Notes: generated by a model not told the origin, from the sequence alone. A stretch of DNA of 64,000 nt from Pseudomonas sp. NFIX28 (GCF_900107395.1 NZ_FNPW01000001.1:709403-773402); one strand, 5' to 3'; numbered from the stretch's first letter, positions 15,785 through 25,212 are shown. Program-made: numbers and translations.

Positions 15785-17908
15785 TCAGAACCGGTAGCTG
15801 GTGCTCAGTTCCAGGGTACGCGGGGCCCCGGGAGTGATCAGGTCCACCGAGCCGTGGGCCGAAGCGTAATAGTCCTTGTCGAAGACATTGCGCAGGCGCA
15901 GGGCCATGTCCCATTTCGGCTGGTTGTAAAGCAGTGCGGCATCCACCGTGGTGTAGGCCGGCATGACCACATTGTTGTCCAGCGAGGTATAGCGGTCATC
16001 GACATAGTTGGCCCCCATGCCCACGCGCCAGGTTTGCGTCAACGAGCGCACCAGCCACAGGTTCGCGCTGTGGCGCGGGGTCAGGGTCGGGGTCTGGCCT
16101 TCGTTGGCAACGCCGTTGGTGCGGCTGTTGGACTTGGTGATCTCGGCATCCAGGTAGGCATAGCCGGCATAGACCTGCCATTTGTCGCTCAACTGCCCGC
16201 TGGCGGTCAGCTCAAGGCCGTCGGTACGCTGCTCGCCCGCCAGCACCAGCTTGGTCGGGTTCGCCGGATCGCTGGTTTTCATGTTGGTGCGTTCCAGGCG
16301 GAACAACGCTGCCGTCAATGCCAGGCGATTGTCGAGCAGGTCCCATTTGCCGCCGATTTCGAAGTTGGTGGTTTCTTCCGGCTCCAGATCCTGGTTGGTC
16401 GTGCTCAGGGCGAACATTTCCGCGGACGGCTGGTAGGAACGGCTCACCGAGATGTAATAGGACTGCACTTGGTCAGGCTGGTAGACCAGGCCGATGCGCG
16501 GGCTCCAGGTGGTATCGGTGCGCGACAGCTTGCCGTGCGTCAGGTCATCGGCGTATTCCTGGTCGAACACGTCATAACGCACACCCAGCAGGGCCTTCCA
16601 CTGCGGCGCCAGTTCGATCAGGTCCTGTACGTAGAACCCGGCGGTGTCCTGGGTATTGGTTCCCTTGGCGGTTTGCCGGTTGGCCTGGAACGGCACGTCG
16701 ACCAGGGCGTCGCGATACACCGGCACCCTTGCCACGTTGGACTGGCTGAACACGGACTGGTCCTTCACCTGGCGCCCCAGCTCCACACCGTAGAGCAGGT
16801 TATGGTTCATCCCGGCAAGCACCGCGCGCTGCTTGAGCTCGGTCTGGTTGAACCAGCCATCTTCCTTGCGCTGCACGTTGCCGCGGTTGAGCTTCACCAG
16901 CAGTTCGCCGTTGGGGGCGGTGACGAAGCGTGTCGGACTGGAGTCGGCCAGCGTGTTGTTGCGATCCAGGTCGTAGTGGTAATAGCGGCTGGTATTGCTC
17001 AGGCTGAAATCGTCGTTGATCCGATAGTCGACGCCGGCGGTGAACGAAAACACCTCGCTGCGGGTGTAGTCGTCGTCCGGGTCGGCGGAGCCGAAGCGCT
17101 TGTCGCGGTCCACATCGACCGGGCGATCGCCTCGCGCGGGGATGCCGAAGTCGATCAGGCGCTTGTCATACAGGTAGGTCGCGCCCAGGTTCAGTTCCAG
17201 GTCATCCGAGAGCTTGAAGTAAGCCGACGGCGCGATGGCCTTGCGGTCGATATAGCCGTCATCGCGGAAGGTGTCGCTGTTCTCCAGCGCGCCGGTCACC
17301 CGAAAGGCCTTATCGCCCTGTTGCTGGTCGGCCCAGCCGGCATCGAACTGAGTACGCTTTTTGCCCTCGCTGTCGACGCTGGCGCCAACCTCCTGCTTGG
17401 GCGTGAAGTTGGGCTTCTTGCTGATGCTGTTGATCAGGCCGCCCGAAGAGCCCCGGCCATAAAGCACCGCAGCCGGCCCCTTGATCACCTCCACCCGCTC
17501 GACGTTGGACAAGTCGCGGAAATACAGGGCGTCGTCACGAATGCCGTCGACGTACATGTCGCCAATGGCGCTGAAACCGCGAATGGTGACCTGGTCGCGC
17601 TGGCCGTCACCGTTAGACAGGCCGATGCCGGGGACGTTTTTCAACACATCCTCCATCGACTGCGCGCCCTGGTCCTTGATCACGCTTTGAGGAATCACGT
17701 TGACGGTTTGCGGGATGTCCCTTAGCGGGGCATCGATCTTCAGCGCGCTCCTGCTCTCGGTCGGCATGTAGCTTTGCTCGCTGAACTCACTGTTCACAGC
17801 GGTTGCCGGTAGGGTTAGAGCAGACTCCGTTTCTGCCTGTAGATCAGGTACAACCAGAACGCCCAGCAACGACAAAGAGGCTGGGTAAATGCGCGATCGA
17901 GCCACCAT
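15785..17908 (-). CDS. TonB-dependent siderophore receptor (catecholate, Fiu-like)
   Basis: The protein has 707 residues from ATG at 17908, preferred over the GTG two codons earlier because AAAGG lies 5 bases upstream. A signal peptide ends near LQAETE. The plug domain includes DIPQTVNVIPQSVI, VLKNVPGI, TIRGFSAIGDMYVDGIRDD and GPAAVLYGRGSSGGLIN. The rest is a 22-strand beta-barrel ending in the aromatic YRF. The plug sequence resembles Fiu-type catecholate receptors. A Fur box lies about 26 bases upstream, so it is expected to be induced by iron starvation. No siderophore synthesis or esterase genes are adjacent. Confidence 0.9.
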   Translation of the reverse strand: MVARSRIYPASLSLLGVLVVPDLQAETESALTLPATAVNSEFSEQSYMPTESRSALKIDAPLRDIPQTVNVIPQSVIKDQGAQSMEDVLKNVPGIGLSNGDGQRDQVTIRGFSAIGDMYVDGIRDDALYFRDLSNVERVEVIKGPAAVLYGRGSSGGLINSISKKPNFTPKQEVGASVDSEGKKRTQFDAGWADQQQGDKAFRVTGALENSDTFRDDGYIDRKAIAPSAYFKLSDDLELNLGATYLYDKRLIDFGIPARGDRPVDVDRDKRFGSADPDDDYTRSEVFSFTAGVDYRINDDFSLSNTSRYYHYDLDRNNTLADSSPTRFVTAPNGELLVKLNRGNVQRKEDGWFNQTELKQRAVLAGMNHNLLYGVELGRQVKDQSVFSQSNVARVPVYRDALVDVPFQANRQTAKGTNTQDTAGFYVQDLIELAPQWKALLGVRYDVFDQEYADDLTHGKLSRTDTTWSPRIGLVYQPDQVQSYYISVSRSYQPSAEMFALSTTNQDLEPEETTNFEIGGKWDLLDNRLALTAALFRLERTNMKTSDPANPTKLVLAGEQRTDGLELTASGQLSDKWQVYAGYAYLDAEITKSNSRTNGVANEGQTPTLTPRHSANLWLVRSLTQTWRVGMGANYVDDRYTSLDNNVVMPAYTTVDAALLYNQPKWDMALRLRNVFDKDYYASAHGSVDLITPGAPRTLELSTSYRF

Positions 17909-17933
17909 GGACACCTTTTGTATGAATTATCGC

Positions 17934-17952
17934 GCGAATGATAACGATTATC
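17934..17952 (-). promoter_or_regulatory. Fur box upstream of the TonB receptor
   Basis: The 19-mer GCGAATGATAACGATTATC matches 15 of 19 positions of the consensus GATAATGATAATCATTATC. It lies between 26 and 44 bases upstream of the receptor ATG, overlapping the expected promoter. Repression by Fe-Fur is the expected effect. Confidence 0.8.
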
Positions 17953-18081
17953 TTTTGTAAGTAAATACATATCATTCAGATCCTTCTGATTGACAATCAT
18001 CGCCCGCCATGTCAAGGCCAGAATCCCTTCCTCCAGCCACCCCGCAAGCTACTGCATCCGCCGCCCTGCTTGCCTTCGCGC

Positions 18082-18720
18082 TCAGTCGCAACGACGCGCC
18101 AAAAGGCCGATATAGGCACTGAACATGTCGGCCATGGCATCGGCGTAGGCCTGGATCTCAGTGACGGTGCGGGGGTTTTCCGAAAAGTCCTTGCCCACGC
18201 TGCCGAGCGTGCAGGTAATCAGCTCGCCGGCCAAAGCCCGGGTGGCCTGGGGCGCCTGGGGCAGCACCTGCGCCATGAAAACCTGGAAAATCCGTTCGCC
18301 CTCTGCCCTCACGGCCTGCGCTTCGGGGGCATCGCGATACAGCGGCGCGGCGTCGTTGAGCGCCACGCGCATCCTGGCTTCCTCGCATTCGGACTGGATA
18401 AAGGCCCGGACCAGCACCCGCAGCCGCTCCAGCGGGGCCATGCGGACATCCTCGAGAATGCCGCGCAGCATTTGCGTGGTCTGTTGCCACTCATCGCTTT
18501 GCAGCCGGAACAGGATCGCCGCCTTGTTCGGAAAGTACTGATACAGCGAGCCGATACTGACGCCGGCCTTCTCGGCCACCCGCGCCGTGGTGAAACGCTG
18601 CGCGCCCTCCACGGCCAAAACCTGAGTAGCGGCTTGCAGGATCGCCGCCACAAGCTCCGTCGAGCGGGCCTGTTGCGGGTGTTTACGCGAGCAAACCTGT
18701 GGGGTCCGGCGATTGCTCAT
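18082..18720 (-). CDS. TetR family transcriptional regulator
   Basis: The protein has 212 residues. The helix-turn-helix spans about 44-63 (TTARVAEKAGVSIGSLYQYF), followed by the conserved FPNKAAIL. The C-terminal domain resembles the TetR_C AefR-like group by general layout only. It is transcribed divergently from an O-methyltransferase gene across 128 bases, and such pairs are usually repressor and target. The intergenic region contains TGCGATCAATTCG-like repeats but no clean palindrome. Confidence 0.87.
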   Translation of the reverse strand: MSNRRTPQVCSRKHPQQARSTELVAAILQAATQVLAVEGAQRFTTARVAEKAGVSIGSLYQYFPNKAAILFRLQSDEWQQTTQMLRGILEDVRMAPLERLRVLVRAFIQSECEEARMRVALNDAAPLYRDAPEAQAVRAEGERIFQVFMAQVLPQAPQATRALAGELITCTLGSVGKDFSENPRTVTEIQAYADAMADMFSAYIGLLARRCD

Positions 18721-18848
18721 AAGGCCACCACGTGGCCTGCGCCAATGCGAATAGCGGATGCGTTCACTTGCTCATACTCTCTAAATGCGACGAATTGATC
18801 GCATTTTAGCCGCGCGCCGCAAGGCGTCCACTTCGCATCGGAGCACTC

Positions 18849-19508
18849 ATGACCAGCACACTGACGACTTCCCCGCTCGCGCCCTTGCTCGATCGCCTGT
18901 TCGAGCAGGCCCACACGGCCACCAGCCCGGCCATCGCCGATCTCTCCCACGAGGAACGCGAGCGCCTGATGCACAGCAAGACCGACTACCTGGATTTCTA
19001 TGGCCGTCTGAAGGACTTCTGGCTGCCGGTTTCACGGGAGACCGGCGGGCTGCTGTACATGCTGGCGCGCAGCACACGGGCGCGATACATCGTCGAGTTC
19101 GGCACCTCCTTCGGCATCTCGACCCTGCACCTGGCCGCGGCCATCCGCGACAACGGCGGCGGTCGCCTGATCGGCAGCGAGTTCGAGGCGTCCAAGGTGC
19201 AACGCGCACGCCAGCACCTGCTCGAGGGCGGCGTCGATGACCTGGTGGAGATCCGCGAGGGCGATGCGCTCAAGACCCTGGCGACCGACCTTCCCGAATC
19301 CATCGACCTGCTGTTGCTCGACGGCGCCAAGGCGCTGTATGCCGACATCCTGGCCCTGGTCGAGAGCCGCCTGCGGCCGGGCGCACTGATCGTCGCCGAC
19401 AACACCGATTACAGCCCGGACTACCTGAAACGCGTGCGCTCGCCAGGCAGCGGCTATCTGTCCGTGCCCTTCGGCGAAGACGTGGAGCTGTCGATGCGGC
19501 TGGGCTGA
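18849..19508 (+). CDS. class I SAM-dependent O-methyltransferase
   Basis: The protein has 219 residues, and its ATG lies behind GGAG. VEFGTSFGISTLHLAAAI near residues 80-97 is the SAM-binding motif I. SEFEASKV is the acidic end of strand 2, and DLLLLDGAKALYADIL near 155-170 carries the acidic motif of cation-dependent methyltransferases of the Methyltransf_24 group. The likely reaction is O-methylation of a small phenol or catechol. Regulation by the divergent TetR protein is likely. The gene ends with a terminator hairpin, so it is monocistronic. Confidence 0.85.
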   Translation: MTSTLTTSPLAPLLDRLFEQAHTATSPAIADLSHEERERLMHSKTDYLDFYGRLKDFWLPVSRETGGLLYMLARSTRARYIVEFGTSFGISTLHLAAAIRDNGGGRLIGSEFEASKVQRARQHLLEGGVDDLVEIREGDALKTLATDLPESIDLLLLDGAKALYADILALVESRLRPGALIVADNTDYSPDYLKRVRSPGSGYLSVPFGEDVELSMRLG

Positions 19509-19537
19509 AGCGACCTGCGCGACAGGTCATCGGTGTT

Positions 19538-19561
19538 CGGAAGGCTCGCCAGGGCCTTCCG
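19538..19561 (+). terminator. terminator after the O-methyltransferase gene
   Basis: CGGAAGGC (19538-19545) pairs with GCCTTCCG (19554-19561) around an 8-base loop, followed by CCTTTAAC. It lies 30 bases after the stop codon. Confidence 0.65.
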
Positions 19562-19971
19562 CCTTTAACGGCCCTTTTGCGCATGGCCGGACGCGGCATT
19601 TCTGGCCTCGATCGAGGGGGCATGCTCGCCTTCGTAGCACAATCCGCTTGAATACTTGCCTGATCCTCTGGACTTGCCGGCCCGTGGATAGGAAAGCCGC
19701 CCTCCCTGGACTAGAGTCCGGCCAGGAGGAGCCGGCTGCCCTGAGCCCCGCTAGCGCGGCGAGCAACCTCGCCCCTTCCCGCCCCCGCCTGCTGCGCCGC
19801 GATCGAACCCAGGGCCTGTACATCGCCAGGGCCATCGACCGGTTCATTTCGTTGTCGCAGCGCCTCGGGGCAGACCACCGATTCGCCCGCCCGCGGCCCT
19901 GGTCCGGGTTCTCGAGCGGGAATGCGCCACAAAAAATAACCAGACAGCCACCGATGATCAGCAGGTGAACC
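19562..19971. other. 410-base gap before the molybdenum hydroxylase operon
   Basis: No supported gene. A plus-strand frame at 19648-19968 encodes an Arg/Pro-rich product without family features or ribosome site. CCTGG (19706-19710) GACTAGAGTC CGG CCAGG forms a compact dyad near 19706-19728, a possible regulator site for the downstream operon. Confidence 0.4.
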
Positions 19972-20436
19972 ATGGAACTACGAATCAACCAAAAGACCTA
20001 CCAGGTCGATGCCGACGCCGACACGCCGTTGCTGTGGGTGATCCGCGATGACCTGGGCCTGACCGGCACCAAGTACGGCTGCGGCCTGGCGCAATGCGGC
20101 GCATGTTCGGTGCTGGTCGACGGCAATGTGGTACGCGCCTGCGTGACCCCGGTGGCGGGTGTGGTCGGCCGCGAGGTCACCACCATCGAGGCCATCGAGA
20201 CCGACGAAGTCGGCAAGCGCGTGGTCGCCGCCTGGGTCGAGCATCAGGTGGCCCAATGCGGCTATTGCCAGTCCGGCCAAGTCATGGCGGCCACCGCGCT
20301 GCTCAAGCACAGCCCCGCTCCCAGCGACGCGCAGATCCAGGCGGCCATGGTCAACCTGTGTCGATGCGGCACCTACAACGCCATCCGCACCGCCGTGCAT
20401 GACCTCGCCCAGCTCGCCAAGAAGGAAAGCGCCTGA
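19972..20436 (+). CDS. (2Fe-2S)-binding subunit of a molybdenum hydroxylase (IorA-like)
   Basis: This 154-residue electron-transfer subunit has two [2Fe-2S] clusters. The plant-ferredoxin-type cluster uses Cys37, Cys42, Cys45 and Cys57 (CGLAQCGAC...AC). The helical-domain cluster uses Cys96, Cys99, Cys130 and Cys132 (CGYC...CRC). This size and layout match the small subunits of isoquinoline 1-oxidoreductase and periplasmic aldehyde oxidases. The start follows CAGGTGAACC. Its stop overlaps the ATG of the molybdenum subunit by one base (TGATG), so the two are translationally coupled. Confidence 0.92.
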   Translation: MELRINQKTYQVDADADTPLLWVIRDDLGLTGTKYGCGLAQCGACSVLVDGNVVRACVTPVAGVVGREVTTIEAIETDEVGKRVVAAWVEHQVAQCGYCQSGQVMAATALLKHSPAPSDAQIQAAMVNLCRCGTYNAIRTAVHDLAQLAKKESA

Positions 20437-22685
20437 TGAACAAGCCCATCGACTCCGCTGAAGACCTCCTGGCCCTGGCGCTGGACGAGCCGGTCAACCT
20501 GTCCCGCCGGCGCTTCCTGGCCGGTACCGCCGTCGGCGCGCTGGTAGTGGGTTTCGGCCTGCCGCTCGGCTCGGCCAGGGTCCTGGCCGCCACGACCACC
20601 CCCGCTGCACGCGGAACTCAGGTCCCGGCGTTTCTGGAGATTCGCCCGGACGGCAGTGTGCGCCTGCTCAGCCCCTTCATGGAGGGCGGACAAGGCACCC
20701 ACACCGCCATGGCGCAGATCGTCGGCGAGGAACTGGACGCCGACCCCGCGACCTTCGTGGTCGAGGCCGCGCCGCCCGGCGAAGCCTATGTGGTGATGGA
20801 AAACGGCATGCGCATCACCGGCGGCAGCATGTCGGTGCGCATGAGCTACCCGGCCATGCGCCGCCTTGGCGCCCTCGCCCGGGCCATGCTGTTGCAGGCC
20901 GCTGCCGAGCAGCTCGGCGTGCCGGTCAACCAGCTGAGCACCGAGCCCGGCAAAGTGCTGCATGTCGCCTCGGGGCGTTCGCTGGGCTACGGCGAACTGG
21001 CCGGTCGCGCCCTGGACATGCCGGTGCCAGACCCGGCCAGCGTGCAACTGCGCGACCCGAGCCAGTTCCGCTGGATCGGCAAGCCGGTGCGGCGCGTCGA
21101 TGCCTACGACAAATCCACCGGCAAGGCCCTGTACAGCATCGACATGCGGGTTGACGGCATGCTCCACGCCGCCGTGCAGCACGCGCCGCGCCTGGGCATG
21201 ACGGTGGGCAGCCTGCGCAACGAGGCGCAGGTCAAGGCCATGAAAGGCGTGCACTCCGTTCACTTGTTGCCCGGCGCGGTGGCCGTGGTGGCCGAACGCT
21301 GGTGGCACGCCAAGCGCGCCGTCGAGGCGGTCCAGGTCGAGTGGCTGGAACCGGGCGCCGATTCCAAGGTGCGGCCGATGCCGGCGGACTTCTCCAGCGA
21401 TGCCTTTCGCGATGTTCTGGCCGCCCAGCAAGGCCCGGCCCGCGACGAAGAAAACCAGGGCGATGTGGCTGCCGCCCTGGACAGCGCCAAGACCCAGGTC
21501 GAGGCGACCTATCACAATCAATACCTCAACCACGCGCAGTTGGAGCCGCCTTCGGCCCTGGCGCGCTTCAACGCCGATGGCTCGCTGGAAATCTGGCTGC
21601 CCAACCAGGCGCCGGACATGTTCCGCGACGACATCGCCAAGCGCACCGGCCTCGATCCGTCGCGAATCACCCTGCACTCGCCGTTGCTGGGCGGCTTCTT
21701 TGGCCGGCACTTCCTGTACGACTCGGCCAGCCCCTACCCGCAGGCGATTGCCTTGGCCAAGGCCACGGGCCGGCCGATCAAGCTGATCTGGAGCCGCGAG
21801 GAAGAGTTCCTGCGTGACGTGCTGCGCCCCGTGGCCGTGGTCAAGTTCCGTGCCGCACTCGATGCCCAGGGCCTTCCCGTGGCCATCGAAGCGGTGAGCG
21901 CCACCGAAGGCCCTACCGAGGCCATCGCCGGCAAACAGGGCGAAAAACTCGACCCCACCGCCCTCGAAGGCCTGTCGGGCAAGGCCTACGCCATCGCCAA
22001 CAAGCGTATCGGGCAGATCTACGTCAAGGGCCCGGCCATGCTCGGCTACTGGCGTTCGGTGGGCAATTCGCTCAACGACTTCTTTTACGAGGCGTTCCTC
22101 GACGAACTGGCCGACCGGGGCGGCCACGATCCGTTCGAGCTGCGCCTGCACCTGCTGCGTGACAACCCGCGCCTGACCACGCTGCTGCAGGCGGTGGGCG
22201 AACTGTCCGGCGGCTGGAAGCGCGGCCCGTTCACCGCCGAGGACGGCAGCCGGCGCGCTCGTGGCGTGGCCATGGCCTCGCCGTTCGGCTCGGAGGCGGC
22301 AGTGGTCGCCGAAGTGTCGATTGAGGGCGGCCAGGTCAAGGTCCACGACATCTGGCAGGCCATCGACCCGGGCAGCATCGTCAACCCGGCGATCGTCGCG
22401 GCCCAGGTCAATAGCGCCGTGGCCCTGGGCCTGTCCCAGGCGTTGTTGGAAGAAGCGGTGTACGTGGACGGCAAGCCGCGGGCGCGCAACTACGACCTGT
22501 ACCCGATCCTGCCGCCTTCACGCATGGCGCGGGTGCACGTGCGGATTGTCGAGAGTGGCGAAAAGATGGGCGGCATCGGCGAACCACCGCTGCCCGCCGT
22601 GGCGCCGGCGGTGGCCAACGCGGTGGCGCGGCTGACCGGCCAGCGCATCCGTAGCCTGCCATTGAGCCGATACACCTTCAGCTGA
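20436..22685 (+). CDS. molybdopterin-binding subunit of a xanthine-dehydrogenase-family oxidase (IorB-like)
   Basis: This 749-residue catalytic subunit belongs to the Mo-MCD family. A twin-arginine motif SRRRFLAG (23-30) followed by a hydrophobic stretch shows export of the folded holoenzyme to the periplasm. LLGGFFGRHFLYDSA is a cofactor-binding stretch. GIGEPPLPAVAPAV near residue 715 carries the expected catalytic Glu. It lacks an FAD subunit, and a cytochrome c gene follows, so electrons should pass to c-type haems and the respiratory chain. Substrate is unknown: an aldehyde or N-heterocycle is likely from the family. Overlap with the upstream gene supports a two-subunit core. Confidence 0.9.
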   Translation: MNKPIDSAEDLLALALDEPVNLSRRRFLAGTAVGALVVGFGLPLGSARVLAATTTPAARGTQVPAFLEIRPDGSVRLLSPFMEGGQGTHTAMAQIVGEELDADPATFVVEAAPPGEAYVVMENGMRITGGSMSVRMSYPAMRRLGALARAMLLQAAAEQLGVPVNQLSTEPGKVLHVASGRSLGYGELAGRALDMPVPDPASVQLRDPSQFRWIGKPVRRVDAYDKSTGKALYSIDMRVDGMLHAAVQHAPRLGMTVGSLRNEAQVKAMKGVHSVHLLPGAVAVVAERWWHAKRAVEAVQVEWLEPGADSKVRPMPADFSSDAFRDVLAAQQGPARDEENQGDVAAALDSAKTQVEATYHNQYLNHAQLEPPSALARFNADGSLEIWLPNQAPDMFRDDIAKRTGLDPSRITLHSPLLGGFFGRHFLYDSASPYPQAIALAKATGRPIKLIWSREEEFLRDVLRPVAVVKFRAALDAQGLPVAIEAVSATEGPTEAIAGKQGEKLDPTALEGLSGKAYAIANKRIGQIYVKGPAMLGYWRSVGNSLNDFFYEAFLDELADRGGHDPFELRLHLLRDNPRLTTLLQAVGELSGGWKRGPFTAEDGSRRARGVAMASPFGSEAAVVAEVSIEGGQVKVHDIWQAIDPGSIVNPAIVAAQVNSAVALGLSQALLEEAVYVDGKPRARNYDLYPILPPSRMARVHVRIVESGEKMGGIGEPPLPAVAPAVANAVARLTGQRIRSLPLSRYTFS

Positions 22686-22701
22686 CCGACCAGGACTGCC
22701 C

Positions 22702-24054
22702 ATGAATAACCGCCGATTCGCAAGAACCGCAGGCTGGCTGGCCTTGCCGTGCCTGGTCGCGGCAGGCCTGCTGGCCTGGTATGTCACCCGCGAGCCTGCC
22801 TCGCCCTTCGAGCAGGAACAGGCCGCAGCGACCCGCTTCGACCCCGCCTTGGTGAGCCGCGGCGAGTACGTCGCCCGGGTCAGCGATTGCGTGGCCTGCC
22901 ACAGCCTGCCGGGCAAGGCGCCCTTCGCCGGCGGCCTGGAAATGGCCACGCCGCTGGGCGCCATCCACGCCACCAACGTCACCCCCGACCGGGACACCGG
23001 CATCGGTGCCTACAGCCTGGCCGACTTCGACCGCGCCGTGCGCCATGGCGTCGCCCCGGGCGGTCGGCGGCTCTACCCGGCCATGCCCTACCCGTCCTAC
23101 GTCAAGCTCAGCGACGATGACATGCGCGCGCTGTACGCGTTCTTCATGAAAGGCGTGCAACCGGCCAGCCAGCCCAACATCCCCAGCGCTATCCCCTGGC
23201 CGCTGAACATGCGCTGGCCCATCGTGCTGTGGAACGGTCTGTTCGCCCCGAGCACGCCCTACGCGGCCAAACCGGCGCAGGATGCGTTGTGGAACCGCGG
23301 CGCCTACATCGTCCAGGGGCCGGGCCACTGCGGCAGCTGCCACACCCCGCGCGGCCTGGCGTTCAACGAGAAGGCCCTGGACGAGTCCGGCGCGCCGTTC
23401 CTTGCTGGCGCCCTGCTCGACGGCTGGTATGCCCCCAGCCTGCGCCAGGACTCCAACACCGGCCTGGGCCGCTGGAGCGAGCCGCAGATCGTGCAGTTCC
23501 TCAAGACCGGGCGTAACCAGCACGCGGTGGTCTACGGCTCGATGACCGAGGCCTTCAACAACTCCACCCAATTCATGGCCGACGAGGACCTGGCCGCGAT
23601 CGCCCGCTATCTCAAGTCGCTGCCCGGCGATCCGCAGCGCGACGGCGCGCCCTGGCAGTACCAGGCCGTGTCCGCCACCGCCCGCCTGGACAGCCCCGGC
23701 GCCCATACCTACGTGACCCGCTGCGCCTCCTGCCATGGCCTGGACGGCCAGGGCCAGGCCGAGTGGATGCCGCCTTTGGCGGGCGCCACTTCGGCACTGG
23801 CCAAGGAAAACGCGTCGGCGATCAACATCACCCTCAACGGCTCGCAGCGGATCGTTGCCGCCGGCGTGCCGGATGCCTACCGCATGCCGGCCTTTCGCGA
23901 GCAATTGTCGGACCGGGAAATCGCCGAGGTCCTGAGCTTCGTGCGCGGCACCTGGGGTAATTCGGGCGGCGCGGTCGACGCGCAAGCGGTCGGCCAGCTG
24001 CGCGGGCATACCGACCCGGCCAGCAGCAGCCCGATCATCCTGCACATGCGCTGA
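22702..24054 (+). CDS. triheme cytochrome c (alcohol/aldehyde dehydrogenase-type)
   Basis: The protein has 450 residues with an N-terminal membrane anchor or signal (about 10-27). Three haem c motifs are present: CVACH (63-67), CGSCH near 210 and CASCH near 342. This is the layout of the membrane cytochrome subunit of acetic-acid-bacterial and pseudomonad dehydrogenases. It begins 17 bases after the molybdenum subunit and probably takes electrons from its 2Fe-2S partner to ubiquinone or a terminal oxidase. The axial Met ligands were not assigned one by one. Confidence 0.92.
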   Translation: MNNRRFARTAGWLALPCLVAAGLLAWYVTREPASPFEQEQAAATRFDPALVSRGEYVARVSDCVACHSLPGKAPFAGGLEMATPLGAIHATNVTPDRDTGIGAYSLADFDRAVRHGVAPGGRRLYPAMPYPSYVKLSDDDMRALYAFFMKGVQPASQPNIPSAIPWPLNMRWPIVLWNGLFAPSTPYAAKPAQDALWNRGAYIVQGPGHCGSCHTPRGLAFNEKALDESGAPFLAGALLDGWYAPSLRQDSNTGLGRWSEPQIVQFLKTGRNQHAVVYGSMTEAFNNSTQFMADEDLAAIARYLKSLPGDPQRDGAPWQYQAVSATARLDSPGAHTYVTRCASCHGLDGQGQAEWMPPLAGATSALAKENASAINITLNGSQRIVAAGVPDAYRMPAFREQLSDREIAEVLSFVRGTWGNSGGAVDAQAVGQLRGHTDPASSSPIILHMR

Positions 24055-24135
24055 AAGCAGGAGCGACATGCTGGCGATCCCCCTGGCCAGGAGCGGATCT
24101 GCCAGCAGCCCCTCCCATGAACAACCGAGGTTCCC

Positions 24136-25158
24136 ATGGAAAGCATCGATCTACTGGTCCTGAGCACCGCCCATGACTGGCTCCAGGCCGGTCACCGCGT
24201 GCTGCTCGCCACCGTGGCCCGCACCTGGGGCTCCTCGCCCCGCCCCGTGGGCTCGATGATGGCCCTGCGCGGTGATGGTCGGGTGGTGGGCAGCGTGTCG
24301 GGAGGTTGCATCGAGGACGACCTGATCCACCGCTACACCAACGCCTATGGCGGCAATGGCCTGCCGGACGGGCCGCCGCAAATGGTGCGCTACGGCATCA
24401 GCGCCGACGAAGCCCATCGCTTCGGCCTGCCCTGTGGCGGCACGCTGGAACTGATCCTCGAATTCACCCCCTCCAGGGATGCCCTCGAACGGCTGCTGGC
24501 CCAGCTCAACGCCGGCAACCTGATGCGCCGCAGCCTGGACCTGGGCAGCGGCCAGGTGTCGCTGGCCATCAGTGCGACCCCGGAGCAGTTCGTCTTCGAT
24601 GGCCAGCAAATGATCAACACCCTGGGCCCCGGCTACCGCCTGCTGCTGATCGGCGCCGGCGCCCTGGCCGAATACCTGGCGACCATGGCGCTGTTCAATG
24701 GCTTCCGGGTCGCGGTCTGCGACCCCCGGCCCGAATATATCGACGGCTGGAACGTCGCCGGCGTGGAGCAGTTGGTTGGCATGCCGGACGACGTGGTCCG
24801 CGCTTTTGCCCCAGACCTGCGCACGGCGATTGTCGCCGTCAGCCATGACCCCAAGCTCGACGACCTGGCCTTGCTCGAGGCCCTGCACCGCCCGGGCTTC
24901 TACATCGGTGCGATCGGTTCGCGGCGCAACAGCCAGCTGCGCCGCGAACGCCTGATCGAGCACTTCGGCGAAACCGCGACGTCGCTGCGGCGCCTGCACG
25001 GGCCGATCGGCATCTACATCGGCAGCAAGACACCCGCCGAGATCGCCGTGAGCGTCATGGCCGAGATCCTCGCCGCCAAGAACGGCATTGCCCTGCCCGG
25101 CGCCATCGACATATCGACAGCCAAGCAGGCCCGCGAGCGAGCGTTGCCCGCGGCCTGA
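24136..25158 (+). CDS. XdhC/CoxI family molybdenum cofactor maturation protein
   Basis: This 340-residue protein has the N-terminal XdhC_CoxI domain, with ATVARTWGSSPRPVGSMMAL near 25-45 and VGSVSGGCIEDDLI near 54-68, and a C-terminal Rossmann domain with LLLIGAGALAEYLATMALF near 170. XdhC proteins bind Mo cofactor, help add the sulfido ligand, and deliver it to the hydroxylase before export. It closes the four-gene operon, 81 bases after the cytochrome gene, behind GAGG. PaoD-like proteins of periplasmic aldehyde oxidases are close functional equivalents. Confidence 0.9.
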   Translation: MESIDLLVLSTAHDWLQAGHRVLLATVARTWGSSPRPVGSMMALRGDGRVVGSVSGGCIEDDLIHRYTNAYGGNGLPDGPPQMVRYGISADEAHRFGLPCGGTLELILEFTPSRDALERLLAQLNAGNLMRRSLDLGSGQVSLAISATPEQFVFDGQQMINTLGPGYRLLLIGAGALAEYLATMALFNGFRVAVCDPRPEYIDGWNVAGVEQLVGMPDDVVRAFAPDLRTAIVAVSHDPKLDDLALLEALHRPGFYIGAIGSRRNSQLRRERLIEHFGETATSLRRLHGPIGIYIGSKTPAEIAVSVMAEILAAKNGIALPGAIDISTAKQARERALPAA

Positions 25159-25212
25159 TCGAGGCATCGCTGGCGAGCGCGGAATGGGTCGCTATCAGTG
25201 GCGGTATTGCGC

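Noticed and set aside
19648..19968. A 106-codon frame upstream of the molybdenum hydroxylase
   Set aside because: No ribosome site, Arg/Pro-rich product and no recognisable domain, so it is treated as spacer.
20373..22346. A 657-codon minus-strand frame over the molybdenum subunit gene
   Set aside because: It overlaps a clear 749-residue enzyme with twin-arginine and cofactor motifs; the antisense product is His/Gly/Gln-rich and has no family features.
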